Shown here in pieces: positions 20,003 to 27,872 of a stretch of DNA of 64,000 bases. Position numbers and translations under genes: made by a program. Position 1 is the first letter of the stretch, and each line of letters opens with the position of its first letter. Under the pieces are notes generated by a model that was given only the letters and a program-made list of their open reading frames with translations, was not told where the DNA came from and did no database searches. Source of the stretch: DASSUW01 sp963803335 (GTDB lineage Bacteria > Actinomycetota > Thermoleophilia > Solirubrobacterales > Solirubrobacteraceae); NCBI GenBank assembly GCA_963803335.1, contig CAWDME010000016.1:372001-436000 (forward strand), read 5' to 3'.

Positions 20003-20431
20003 ATGGTTCGCATCGCCAATTCACAGCTCTGGGTCCACGACCAGGACGAGGCCCTCGCCTTCTACACCGACAAGCTCGGTTGGGAGATCCGCTCAGACGT
20101 CACGATGCCCGAGATGGGCAACTTCCGCTGGCTGGCCGTCGGCCCCGCCGGCCAGGAGGACTTCTCCGTCGTGCTCATGGCCATCCCCGGCCCGCCCGTG
20201 ATGGACGGCACCACCGCCGAGCAGGTCAGCGACCTGATGGGCAAGGGCTTCGCCGGCACGGTCTTCCTCACCACCGAGGACGTGCGCTCCGACTACGAGC
20301 AGCTCAAGGGCCGCGGCGTCGAGTTCACGGAGGCGCCCGAGCAGCGCCCGTACGGGATCGACGCCGGGTTCCGCGACCCGTCGGGCAACTCGTTCCGCCT
20401 CACCCAGCTCACGATGGACCTCTCCCCCTAG
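20003..20431 (+). CDS. VOC-family (glyoxalase/bleomycin-resistance-like) protein
   Basis: 142-residue vicinal-oxygen-chelate fold protein: MVRIANSQLWVHDQDEALAFYTDKLGWE, a central strand pair, and YGIDAGFRDPSGNSFRLTQ at the end. Likely metal ligands are His in WVHDQD and Glu/Asp residues later on. Function within the superfamily (glyoxalase, dioxygenase or resistance protein) cannot be told. TACCGT (19991-19996) lies 6 nt before the ATG, so the gene may be leaderless. Its TAG stop lies inside the CTAG that was the target of the IS982-type insertion, so the coding sequence is intact, but the hairpin that probably ended its transcript now lies beyond the element. Confidence 0.85.
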   Translation: MVRIANSQLWVHDQDEALAFYTDKLGWEIRSDVTMPEMGNFRWLAVGPAGQEDFSVVLMAIPGPPVMDGTTAEQVSDLMGKGFAGTVFLTTEDVRSDYEQLKGRGVEFTEAPEQRPYGIDAGFRDPSGNSFRLTQLTMDLSP

Positions 20432-21404
20432 ATGGTTGATGCGTAATTGAGAGGCGGCCGCGTGAGGGCGCCGAAGGGAGGCGTTGCTAACAGCAACGTC
20501 GACCTTTGGAGGCCTCGTGCTCGCCGCCCTCGACGCCCTCGTCATCGCACTGTATGTGCAGATCGACGACTTCCTCGGCCCGCGCCATCGCGGGCCGGGA
20601 CGGCCGCCCACGCTCAGCGATAGCGAGCTGATCACGCTCGCGGTCGCGCAGGTGCTGTTGGGCATGCCCAACGACCGTCAGTTCCTTGCGCTGGCGCGCT
20701 GGCGGCTGGGGCACTTGTTCCCACGGCTGATCGACCAGTCCGGCTACAACCGGCGGCTGAGGGCGCTCGCGCCACAGATCGCTCGCTGCATCGACTATCT
20801 GGCCTTCATCTCGCCGAGCTTCTGCGATCGGCTGTGGCTGCTGGATTCCACCCCGGTGCCCTGCGGCCAGTCACGCGAGACCGTCAAGCGCTCGGAATTT
20901 GCCGGCTACGCGGGCTACGGGCGCTGCGCGAGCCACAGCCGCTGGTTCTGGGGCTTCCGGCTCTACGTGATCTGCGCAGCCGACGGGATGCCGATCGGCT
21001 GGGAGGTCGCGGCGGCCAACATCGGCGAACGCGTGGTCGCCGCCGAACTGCTCGACCGCGTCCCAGTCGCCGGACACACGGTCATCGCCGACAAGAACTT
21101 CGCCGGCGCCGAGTTCGAGCAACTCATGGCCGCCCACGGCGCCCGATTCCTGCGCCCTGATCGCCGCAACGAACCGCGCCGCAACGGCAGCCTCGGCCAC
21201 ATCCGCCAATGGATCGAATCGACCTTCTGGACCTGCAAAGGCCAACTCGGCCTCGAACGCCACGGCGCCCGCACCATCCGCGGACTCGGCGCCCGCATCG
21301 GCCTCAGACTCCTCGCCCTGGCCGCCGGCATCTGGCACAACCACCTCACCGGCCAACCCGGACGCGCCTTCGCCGCCTACGGCCGCTGATTACACATCAA
21401 CCAT
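20432..21404 (+). mobile_element. IS982-family insertion sequence
   Basis: A 973-bp element with matching ends: ATGGTTGATGCGTAAT at the left (20432-20447) and ATTACACATCAACCAT at the right (21389-21404), 15 of 16 positions complementary. It is flanked by CTAG on both sides (20428-20431 and 21405-21408), which fits a 4-bp target duplication; because CTAG is itself a palindrome it could also be part of the inverted repeats. One intact transposase gene fills it. It lies exactly at the stop codon of the VOC gene. Both ends and the gene look whole, so the copy may be active or recent. Confidence 0.88.
20517..21389 (+). CDS. IS982-family transposase
   Basis: 290-residue DDE transposase. The N-terminal part reads IALYVQIDDFLGPRHRGPGR and TLSDSELITLAVAQVLLG, typical of IS982. 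The catalytic core has LLDSTPVPCGQSRETVKRS (first Asp), HTVIADKNFAG (second Asp) and C-terminal RQWIESTFWTCKGQLGLERH (Glu), then a long basic helix. GTG at 20517 is chosen because GGAGG lies 4 nt upstream (20508-20512); a TTG at 20484 gives an 11-residue extension, but its GGGAGG is only 2 nt away. The frame is unbroken. It cuts and joins the 16-bp ends of the surrounding element. Confidence 0.9.
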   Translation: MLAALDALVIALYVQIDDFLGPRHRGPGRPPTLSDSELITLAVAQVLLGMPNDRQFLALARWRLGHLFPRLIDQSGYNRRLRALAPQIARCIDYLAFISPSFCDRLWLLDSTPVPCGQSRETVKRSEFAGYAGYGRCASHSRWFWGFRLYVICAADGMPIGWEVAAANIGERVVAAELLDRVPVAGHTVIADKNFAGAEFEQLMAAHGARFLRPDRRNEPRRNGSLGHIRQWIESTFWTCKGQLGLERHGARTIRGLGARIGLRLLALAAGIWHNHLTGQPGRAFAAYGR

Positions 21405-21413
21405 CTAGACGAC

Positions 21414-21443
21414 GCGGGTGACCGGCGCGCGCCGGCCACCCGC
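21414..21443. terminator. Hairpin between VOC gene/IS982 copy and formaldehyde dehydrogenase
   Basis: Nested palindrome: outer arms GCGGGTG and CACCCGC (7 bp) enclose CCGGCGCGCGCCGG (itself a palindrome, 21422-21435), with one mismatch between. It lies between converging genes (VOC on plus, formaldehyde dehydrogenase on minus, stop at 21450), where a bidirectional terminator is expected. There is no T-tract, as is common for actinobacterial terminators. The IS982 copy now separates it from the VOC gene. Confidence 0.6.
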
Positions 21444-21449
21444 TCGCCC

Positions 21450-22664
21450 TCACTTGATCAACCCGTGCGGGTTGAGGACGAACTTCTTGGCTACGCCGGA
21501 GTCGAAGTCCTTGTAGCCCTGCGGCGCCTCGTCGAGCGAGATGACCGTGGCGTTGACCGCCTTCGCGATCTGCGCCTTGTCGTGCAGGATCATCTGCATG
21601 AGGCCGCGGTGGTACTTCATGACCGGGCACTGGCCGGTGGTGAACGTGTGCGACTTCGCCCAGCCGAGGCCGATGCGGATCGACAGCGAGCCCTCCTTCG
21701 CGGCGTCGTCGACCGCGCCCGGGTCGCCGGTCACGTACAGACCCGGGATGCCGAGCTTGCCGGCCGCCCGCGTGATGTCCATGATCGAGTTCAGGACCGT
21801 CGCGGGCGCCTCGTGGTCGGCGTCGGAGCCGTGGCCGCGGGCCTCGAAGCCGACGGCGTCGACCGCCGCGTCGACCTCAGGGACGCCGAGGATCTGCTCG
21901 ATCTGGTCCTTCGGGTCGCCCTTGGAGACGTCGATCGGCTCGCAGCCGAAGCTCTTGGCCTGCTCGAGCCGCTCCGGGATCAGGTCGCCGACGAACACGA
22001 CCGCGGCGCCGAGCAACTGCGCGGAGTGCGCGGCCGCCAGCCCGACCGGACCGCCGCCCGCGATGTAGACCGTCGAGCCTGACTTGACGCCCGCGGTGAA
22101 GGCGCCGTGGAAGCCGGTCGGGAAGATGTCCGACAGCATCGTCAGGTCGAGGATCTTCTCCATCGCCTGTTCCTTGTCAGGGAACTTGAGGAGGTTCCAG
22201 TCGGCGTACGGCACGAGCGCGTACTCGGCCTGGCCGCCGACCCAGCCGCCCATGTCGACGTACCCGTACGCCGAGCCCGGCCGGTCCGGATTGACGTTCT
22301 CGCAGACGCCGGTGTGGCCCTCCTTGCAGTTGCGGCAGCGCCCGCAGGCGATGTTGAAGGGCACCGAGCAGAGGTCGCCCTCCTTGATGAACTCGACGCC
22401 CGGCCCGACCTCGATCACCTCGCCGGTGATCTCGTGCCCAAGGATCAGCCCCTCGGGCGCCGTGGTGCGGCCACGGACCATGTGCTGGTCGGAGCCGCAG
22501 ATGTTGGTGGATACGACTTTGAGGATCGCCGCATGAGGTAGCGACCGGCCCACGTTGGCCGGGTTGACACCCGGGCCGTCCTGGAGCTCGAAGGTCGGAT
22601 AGTCGATGTCCTGGACCTCGACCTTACCGGTGCCCATATAGGCGACGCCTCTGTTGTCAGCCAT
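21450..22664 (-). CDS. fdhA: Glutathione-independent formaldehyde dehydrogenase (zinc-dependent alcohol dehydrogenase family)
   Basis: 404-residue zinc medium-chain dehydrogenase. Catalytic zinc side: NICGSDQHMVRGRT and ILGHEITGEVIEVG. Structural zinc loop: CGRCRNCKEGHTGVC. NAD-binding Rossmann motif: YIAGGGPVGLAAAHSAQLLGA. The long insertions (VDAVGFEARGHGSDADHEAP and the GMPCPVMKYHR-like end, here GQCPVMKYHRGL) are typical of the Pseudomonas putida-type enzyme that oxidises formaldehyde to formate with NAD+ bound tightly and without glutathione. The start is supported by GGAAGGGGG 6-8 nt upstream. It is monocistronic, with a hairpin downstream. A related aldehyde dismutase activity cannot be excluded. 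Confidence 0.92.
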   Translation of the reverse strand: MADNRGVAYMGTGKVEVQDIDYPTFELQDGPGVNPANVGRSLPHAAILKVVSTNICGSDQHMVRGRTTAPEGLILGHEITGEVIEVGPGVEFIKEGDLCSVPFNIACGRCRNCKEGHTGVCENVNPDRPGSAYGYVDMGGWVGGQAEYALVPYADWNLLKFPDKEQAMEKILDLTMLSDIFPTGFHGAFTAGVKSGSTVYIAGGGPVGLAAAHSAQLLGAAVVFVGDLIPERLEQAKSFGCEPIDVSKGDPKDQIEQILGVPEVDAAVDAVGFEARGHGSDADHEAPATVLNSIMDITRAAGKLGIPGLYVTGDPGAVDDAAKEGSLSIRIGLGWAKSHTFTTGQCPVMKYHRGLMQMILHDKAQIAKAVNATVISLDEAPQGYKDFDSGVAKKFVLNPHGLIK

Positions 22665-22759
22665 ATGCTGACCCCCTTCCGCCTGGTGGCGTGTCGGGTT
22701 TTGACGCTACCCCCCGAGGCTGGGAGGCTGCTGTGAGACGGGCACGGTCGTCAGGTTCT

Positions 22760-22957
22760 TTACAGCTCGTGTTCGGCGAGCCGCGCCTGGAGGTCTTTGA
22801 CCCGATTCCGGAGCTCTTGCGTGCGGGCTCTGGTGGCCGCGTGCTGCGGGTGATCGTTGGATCGCGCGCCGTGGGCGAACGCGTACTCCCAGCTCGCCAT
22901 GTGCGCCTTGAGCTCCCGTGTCGCCGCCTCGAGATGCTCGCGGAGCTGCTCGGTCAT
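22760..22957 (-). CDS. Small charged protein with SWEYAxAxG motif (paralogue 1)
   Basis: 65 residues, mostly helical and charged: an N-terminal amphipathic helix, then ASWEYAFAHGARSNDHPQH, then a second helix ending LQARLAEHEL. I do not recognise a named family. The gene directly upstream on the same strand (22968-23132) encodes a shorter protein sharing ASWEYA, an AxG turn, DHPQH and a terminal EH, so the two are tandem paralogues 10 bp apart and probably one operon. GGTGA precedes the ATG. A two-helix hairpin with a His-rich turn is the likely structure; function unknown. Confidence 0.65.
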   Translation of the reverse strand: MTEQLREHLEAATRELKAHMASWEYAFAHGARSNDHPQHAATRARTQELRNRVKDLQARLAEHEL

Positions 22958-22967
22958 GTCACCGATC

Positions 22968-23132
22968 CTACGCGGCGTGCTCGGCGATCAGTGCCTTGAG
23001 GTCCGCGACCTTCTGGCGGACCGCCCGGTGCTGCGGATGGTCGCCGACGCTGCAGCCGTGACCCATCGCGTAGGCGTACTCCCACGAGGCCAGCAGGGCC
23101 TTGAGCTCGGCGCGGAGGGCTTCGAGATCCAT
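22968..23132 (-). CDS. Small charged protein with SWEYAxAxG motif (paralogue 2)
   Basis: 54 residues: MDLEALRAELKALLASWEY, then AYAMGHGCSVGDHPQHRAV, then a helix ending in AEHAA. It has the same plan as the 65-residue product just downstream: helix, ASWEYAyAxG, a short loop ending DHPQH, then a leucine-spaced helix ending in EH. ATG at 23130-23132, TAG at 22968-22970. Conservation of the DHPQH block between the two copies, while the flanks differ, argues that both are real and under selection. No function can be assigned. Confidence 0.65.
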   Translation of the reverse strand: MDLEALRAELKALLASWEYAYAMGHGCSVGDHPQHRAVRQKVADLKALIAEHAA

Positions 23133-23171
23133 TGGTATGGGATATCGACCGCTCCGGCGGAACTTGAAGCG

Positions 23172-23384
23172 TCATTCGTTGCGCTCGACGGCGTCGCCGA
23201 TCAGCCAGAACATCGGCGGCCACAGGCCGACGAACAGGGCGCGGCGCTCGGCGTTGCCGCGCTCGTCCTGGTCGACGGTCTTGGCGCGGATCCACAACGT
23301 GATGCAGAGGCCGATGCTCCCGAGCGAGGCGAGATGCAAGTGCCAGCCGCGCAACCCGGCGCGGAGGAGCGTCTGTGTGAGCAT
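23172..23384 (-). CDS. Small two-helix membrane protein, unknown function
   Basis: 70 residues with two hydrophobic stretches, LHLASLGSIGLCITLWI and ALFVGLWPPMFWLIGDAVE, separated by a charged loop (RAKTVDQDERGNAERR), so probably a helical hairpin in the membrane. The start is MLTQTLLRAGLRG. It sits upstream of the SWEYA pair on the same strand and divergent from the DUF1990 gene at 23417. I do not recognise the family. The regular hydrophobic/charged pattern and amino-acid makeup are those of a real gene rather than a shadow. Confidence 0.6.
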   Translation of the reverse strand: MLTQTLLRAGLRGWHLHLASLGSIGLCITLWIRAKTVDQDERGNAERRALFVGLWPPMFWLIGDAVERNE

Positions 23385-23416
23385 GCACCGTCGCTACCCA
23401 GGGGTAGGCCCTTCGC

Positions 23417-24115
23417 ATGCCGCGCCGCCCCTCGCTCCCCCGCCGGCTGCGCACGGCGAGCCGCTGGCCCCTCGGCGTCACGCTGACCTCGTGGCGGTAC
23501 ATGTGGCGCACGACGCCGTTTCACCGGTCCGAGACGCTCGGCAGCCTCGAGACCGACTCCCCGCCGGATTTTCCGGACGGCGTCGACCGCGACGAGGTCC
23601 AGTACGCGCGCGCGGGCGCCGGCCCGCTGTTCCACCGCGTGTACCGGGCGTGCATCCGCGGTACGGCGGTGTCGCCGGAGGAGCTGGTGGGCGCGATCGC
23701 CGCCAATCCCGACCGCGTGGCGCCGAGTGAGTTCGCGAGCTTCAACAAGGTGCTCGGCGAGGAGGGCGCGATGGCGGTCGGCGACGAGTACGTCGTGCGC
23801 ATGCCCGGGCCGTGGGACGGGCCGGTGCGGGTCGTGGGGCGCACACCCACCTCGTTCCGCTTCGCCACCTTGGACGGCCACCTCGAGGCCGGCCAGATCG
23901 ACTTCTCGGCGCGGCGCGACGGGCTGCTCGAGTTCCGCATCGAGTCGTGGGCGCGGGCCGGCGACCGCCTCTCGAACCTGCTCTACGACCGGCTGCGGAT
24001 GAGCAAGGAGATCCAGCTGCACATGTGGACGTCGGTGCTCGAGCACGTGGCCGAGCTGTCCGGCGGGCGGCTCACGGGCGGCATCGAGATCCGGACGCGG
24101 CGTGTCGATGAGTGA
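23417..24115 (+). CDS. DUF1990-family protein (copy 1)
   Basis: 232 residues. After a basic N-terminal region and WRYMWRTTPFHR comes the DUF1990-like core: DEVQYARAGAGPLFHRVYRA, VAVGDEYVVRMPGPWDGPVRVV-type strands, TSFRFATLDGHLEAGQIDF and LEFRIESWARAGDRLSNLLYD. The family is a START/SRPBCC-like beta-fold of unknown function. Its stop overlaps the next gene, another DUF1990 member, so the two form a coupled tandem pair. No signal peptide or clear membrane span is present. Confidence 0.7.
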   Translation: MPRRPSLPRRLRTASRWPLGVTLTSWRYMWRTTPFHRSETLGSLETDSPPDFPDGVDRDEVQYARAGAGPLFHRVYRACIRGTAVSPEELVGAIAANPDRVAPSEFASFNKVLGEEGAMAVGDEYVVRMPGPWDGPVRVVGRTPTSFRFATLDGHLEAGQIDFSARRDGLLEFRIESWARAGDRLSNLLYDRLRMSKEIQLHMWTSVLEHVAELSGGRLTGGIEIRTRRVDE

Positions 24116-24722
24116 GACCTGGCACCGCGACGCGCTGGCGCAGGAGCTCCCGGGCGAGCGGCCCGGCGATCCGGTGCCCGGCGGCCCGTGGGAGATCGCG
24201 CGGCGGCTGATGACCGACTACCGCATGGCCGATCCGGCGATCGTCCGCGCGCGCTGGCAAGGCGACGCGTTGCTCGGCCGGGTGATGGAGCTGCACTTGC
24301 GCTTCCGCCGGATCCTGTGGGTGCGCGCCCACGTGCGCGTGCGCCGGATGTGGGACGAGGAGCGCGACGGTGCGCGCGTGTTCGGCTACGAGTACGAGAC
24401 ACTCCCGGGCCACGTCGAGACCGGCGTCATGGACTACGAGGTGCACAAGTGGCTCGCCGACGGGCGCGTCGAGTTCCGCCTGCATGCGCGCTCGCGGCCG
24501 TCGGGCGGGGGACCCTGGTGGGCGCGGCTCGGGTACCGGCTCGTCGGCCGCCGCGAGCAGGTGCGCTTCTACTACCGCTGCTGCTCCCGGATCGCCGAGC
24601 TCGTCGCGGCGGAGCTCGGCCTCCCGGCCGCGCCGCCTCCGCCGGCCGCACGCCTCGAGGAGGGCGATGCCGCAGACGTGGCCGAGCTCAGCGAGCGGCT
24701 GGTTCCGCGTCGGACAACGTGA
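24108..24722 (+). CDS. DUF1990-family protein (copy 2)
   Basis: 204 residues with the same core as its upstream neighbour: MADPAIVRARWQGDALLGRVM, GARVFGYEYETLPGHVETGVM and RVEFRLHARSRPSGGGPWWARL. Sequence identity between the two copies is low, so the duplication is old. ATG at 24108 lies inside the end of copy 1 (overlap ATGAGTGA); an in-frame GTG at 24102 is the alternative. The 3' end overlaps the convergent UPF0104 gene by 35 bp. Function unknown. Confidence 0.7.
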   Translation: MSETWHRDALAQELPGERPGDPVPGGPWEIARRLMTDYRMADPAIVRARWQGDALLGRVMELHLRFRRILWVRAHVRVRRMWDEERDGARVFGYEYETLPGHVETGVMDYEVHKWLADGRVEFRLHARSRPSGGGPWWARLGYRLVGRREQVRFYYRCCSRIAELVAAELGLPAAPPPPAARLEEGDAADVAELSERLVPRRTT

Positions 24723-25725
24723 CGGGGTGGCAGAGATCCGCGCGCTCGTCGTCGGCCAGCGCCTTGCGCAGTGAGGCGAACGCGACGGCGCCGGTCAGCA
24801 GCGGGACCCAGAACAGGATCACGCGGTACAGGAGCACGGCCGCCGCCGTCGCGGCCGCGGGCGCGCCGTAGACGATCAGCGTGCCGATCAGGCCGCCGTC
24901 GATCCCGCCGACGCCGCCCGGGATCGGCAGCAGCCCGCCGATCTGCCCGATCAGGTAGCCCATCAGGACGATGGTGAGCGGGACCGAGGCGCCGACGGCG
25001 TGGAACGTCGCCCACAGGACGGCGTTGTCCCACGCCCAGTACCCGAGTGCGCCGATCACGACCAGCGGGTCGCGCTCCTTGGCCAGGGCGATCGCCTCCG
25101 CGGTGCCGTCGATCAGCGCCTTGCGCGTCGCGGCGACCGCGCGCCGCATCCGCCCCGCGTCCGCGCCCGGCTTCTCGCCCGGGCCAAACCTCGGTACGGC
25201 TGCGACCAGCCCGATCGTCGCGGCGGCCAGCGCGGCGGGGCCGGCGGTCAGCCATAGCGGCTGGTCGGACGTGAAGATCATCACGACGCCGAGCACGACC
25301 ACGGCGACGAAGTTCACCGACGACTTGATGAGCAGGAACGCGACCGAGCGACGGGCGATCTTGTCCGCCGGCATCCCGCCGCGGCTCAGCACCCAGGCGC
25401 CGAGCGCGACGCCGGCGGCGCCGCTGGCCGGCACGATCGAGCCGACCGCAAGCTCGGACCCGGCAATCTCCCAGCTCGTCCGCCAGCCCATCGACCCGCA
25501 GAAGATCGGCCGGAACATGAGCACGTACGACGCGCAGCTCAGGAGCTCGAACACGACGCCGAGCACCATCCAGCCGGGTGCCGCCCGGGTCAGGAGGTGA
25601 CGTACGTCGGCGAGCCCGGGCGTGAGCACGGCGATCAGGATCAGCGCGACGACGAGCGCAAAGACCTGGAGCGCGCGGCGCCCGAGCCTGCCGGGCGCGA
25701 CCTCTTCGGGGAGCCCGCCGGACAC
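24688..25725 (-). CDS. UPF0104 / LPG-synthase-TM-like integral membrane protein
   Basis: 345 residues with about eight transmembrane segments, starting LQVFALVVALILIAVLTPG. It carries the family signature near the C-terminus, GYLIGQIGGLLPIPGGVGGIDGGLIG, and the earlier VGSIVPASGAAGVALGAWVL. This is the membrane domain seen in lysylphosphatidylglycerol synthase (flippase part) and stand-alone YbhN-like proteins; no aminoacyl-transferase domain is attached. Lipid flipping is a family-based guess. GTG at 25725 (VSGGLPEEV) lacks a Shine-Dalgarno site. It is divergent from recD2, with 24 bp between the starts. Confidence 0.82.
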   Translation of the reverse strand: MSGGLPEEVAPGRLGRRALQVFALVVALILIAVLTPGLADVRHLLTRAAPGWMVLGVVFELLSCASYVLMFRPIFCGSMGWRTSWEIAGSELAVGSIVPASGAAGVALGAWVLSRGGMPADKIARRSVAFLLIKSSVNFVAVVVLGVVMIFTSDQPLWLTAGPAALAAATIGLVAAVPRFGPGEKPGADAGRMRRAVAATRKALIDGTAEAIALAKERDPLVVIGALGYWAWDNAVLWATFHAVGASVPLTIVLMGYLIGQIGGLLPIPGGVGGIDGGLIGTLIVYGAPAAATAAAVLLYRVILFWVPLLTGAVAFASLRKALADDERADLCHPVTLSDAEPAAR

Positions 25726-25749
25726 GCTGGCAGAGTTTGACGGCTCACC

Positions 25750-27852
25750 ATGGTCCCCGGCACGGCATTCGAGAGCGAGGTCGTCATCCGCCGCCGGCGC
25801 TTCGCCAGCGAGGAGACCGGCTTCGGCGTGCTCGACGCCGACTGGGACGACGACGAGATCGTGCTGGTGGGGACGATCGCGCACCTCGAGCCGCGCGAGC
25901 GCGCGCGGGTGCGGGGCGTGTGGAAGGAGGACCACCGCTACGGCCTGCAGGTGCACGTGTCGCTGGCCGAGCCTGTGGCGCCGTCGGGCGCGGCGTTGAC
26001 CGCGTATCTGCGGCGCGTCAAGCACGTGGGGGCGGCGCGCGCGGCGCGCCTGATCGAGCGGCATGGCGACGACGTGCTGGACGTGATCGACCGTGATCCG
26101 TTCGCCGCCTTCCGTGCCTGCGGGCTGAATCCGCGGCGCTGCAACGAGGCGGTCAAGTCGTGGCACGCGCTGCGCTCCACTCGCGCGCTGCACCTGCTGC
26201 TGGCACCGCACGGGCTGGCGTGGCTCGTGCCGCGGCTGGTGAAGGAGTACGGCGACCGGGCCGCGCAGGTCATCCAGCAGCGGCCCTATGACCTCACGAG
26301 CGTGTTCGGCATCGGCTTCTCGATCGCGGACACGATCGCCCGCGTGGTCGGCGTGCGGCCCGACTCTCCCGCGCGCACGCGCGCGGGCGTGATCCACGTG
26401 CTGAGCGAGGCCGAGAAGGACGGGTCGACGTGCCTGCCCGCGTCCGCCCTGGCCGTCGCCGCCGGCGACCTGCTCGGCGAGCCGCCGACGGCCGCGCTGC
26501 TGGCGGAGATGGAGGAGGCCGAGCAGCTCGTGCTCGAGGTCGACGAGGCGTCGGCGGTGTGGGCGTACCGGCCGGCCACAGCGGCTCTCGAAGCGGCGCT
26601 GGCCGCGCGTGTGCGCTCGCTCGCCGCCGCCGCGCCCGTCCTCTCCGCAGCGTCATCGGGCACCGACGATCTCGTGCCCGCGCCCGAGCAGGCGGCCGCC
26701 GTGCGCGCCGCATTCGCATCCCGGATGTCGATCGTCACCGGCGGCCCGGGCACGGGCAAGACCGCGACGATCCGGATGATCTGCGCTGCGGCGGAGCGGC
26801 AGGACGCGTCGGTTGGGCTGGTCGCGCCGACCGGCCGCGCCGCACGGCGGATGGCCGAGGCGACCGGGCGGGACGCGTCGACGATCCACTCCTCGCTCGG
26901 CTGGGTGCCCGACCTCGGGCCGACCGTCGACGAGCTCGAGGTCGACCTGCTGATCGTTGACGAGACGTCGATGGCGAACCTCGAGCTACTGGTGACGCTG
27001 CTCGCCGCCGTCGGGCCGCGCACGCACGTCGTGCTCGTCGGCGACGCCGACCAGCTCGCGCCCGTCGGCGCGGGCAAGCCGTTCGCCGAGCTGGTCGAGG
27101 CCCGGCCGTTCCCGGTCGCCGAGCTGACGCACATCTTCCGCCAGGCGGCCGGGAGCATGATCGTGCGCGGCGCCCACGCGGTCCGGCACGGGGAGCCGCC
27201 CTCGTTCGACGCGGGGGCGGACATGACGCGCGATCTCTTCCTGATCGAGCGGCCCGATCCCGCGGTCGCGCTGGACGAGGTCGTCTCGCTGGTCTCCGAG
27301 CGCCTGCCGGCGCACTACGGCGTCGACCCGGTCGCCGACATCCAGGTGTTCGCGCCGGTGTACCGCGGGGCGCTGGGGATCGACGCCCTGAACGCGCGGC
27401 TGCGCGCGGCGTTGAACCCGCGCGGCAAGCCCGTGCTGGGCGGCCGCCTGCGCATCGGCGACAAGCTCATGCTTTCCGGCCGCAACCTCCACGACCTCGG
27501 GCTGATGAACGGGACCATCCTGCGGCTGCTCGACTACCGCGAGGAGGCTGAGGTGCTGATGGTCGAGGCCGAGGGCGCCGTCTTCGCGCTCCCGGAGGAC
27601 GAGGCGCCGCGCCTCCAGCTCGCCTACGCGTGCTCGATCCACAAAGGCCAGGGCATCGAGCTCCCGGTCGCGATCGTGATCGCCCACCCGGCCGCCGGCG
27701 CGTTCTTCCTGCGCCGCGAGATGCTCTACACGGCGATGACCCGAGCCCGCACGGCCACGCTCATCGTCGGCCGCCGTTCGGTCGTCGCCCGCGCGGCGGC
27801 GACGCCGGACACCTCACGTCGTCACTCCCGCCTCGGCGCGCGCCTGAGCTGA
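25750..27852 (+). CDS. recD2: RecD2-type (RecD/TraA-like) ATP-dependent DNA helicase
   Basis: 700-residue SF1B helicase. The N-terminal extension holds an OB-like part and helix-hairpin-helix repeats (VKHVGAARAARLIERHGDDVL, LTSVFGIGFSIADTIARVVG), the hallmark of RecD2 as opposed to RecD. Walker A is TGGPGTGKTATIRMIC (about 330-345), Walker B LLIVDETSMANLELL (about 399), then VGDADQLAPVGAGKPFAEL, and SIHKGQGIELPVAIVI plus LYTAMTRARTATLIVG. RecD2 unwinds 5'-3' and acts in DNA damage tolerance and fork repair. It is usually described from bacteria without RecBC, yet recBCD lies 12 kb away here. Confidence 0.92.
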   Translation: MVPGTAFESEVVIRRRRFASEETGFGVLDADWDDDEIVLVGTIAHLEPRERARVRGVWKEDHRYGLQVHVSLAEPVAPSGAALTAYLRRVKHVGAARAARLIERHGDDVLDVIDRDPFAAFRACGLNPRRCNEAVKSWHALRSTRALHLLLAPHGLAWLVPRLVKEYGDRAAQVIQQRPYDLTSVFGIGFSIADTIARVVGVRPDSPARTRAGVIHVLSEAEKDGSTCLPASALAVAAGDLLGEPPTAALLAEMEEAEQLVLEVDEASAVWAYRPATAALEAALAARVRSLAAAAPVLSAASSGTDDLVPAPEQAAAVRAAFASRMSIVTGGPGTGKTATIRMICAAAERQDASVGLVAPTGRAARRMAEATGRDASTIHSSLGWVPDLGPTVDELEVDLLIVDETSMANLELLVTLLAAVGPRTHVVLVGDADQLAPVGAGKPFAELVEARPFPVAELTHIFRQAAGSMIVRGAHAVRHGEPPSFDAGADMTRDLFLIERPDPAVALDEVVSLVSERLPAHYGVDPVADIQVFAPVYRGALGIDALNARLRAALNPRGKPVLGGRLRIGDKLMLSGRNLHDLGLMNGTILRLLDYREEAEVLMVEAEGAVFALPEDEAPRLQLAYACSIHKGQGIELPVAIVIAHPAAGAFFLRREMLYTAMTRARTATLIVGRRSVVARAAATPDTSRRHSRLGARLS

Positions 27853-27872
27853 AGCTATGAACCGCGCGTTTG

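Noticed and set aside
20484..20516. TTG start for the IS982 transposase
   Set aside because: Its GGGAGG lies only 2 nt upstream, while GTG 20517 has GGAGG at a usable distance; either is possible and the difference is 11 residues.
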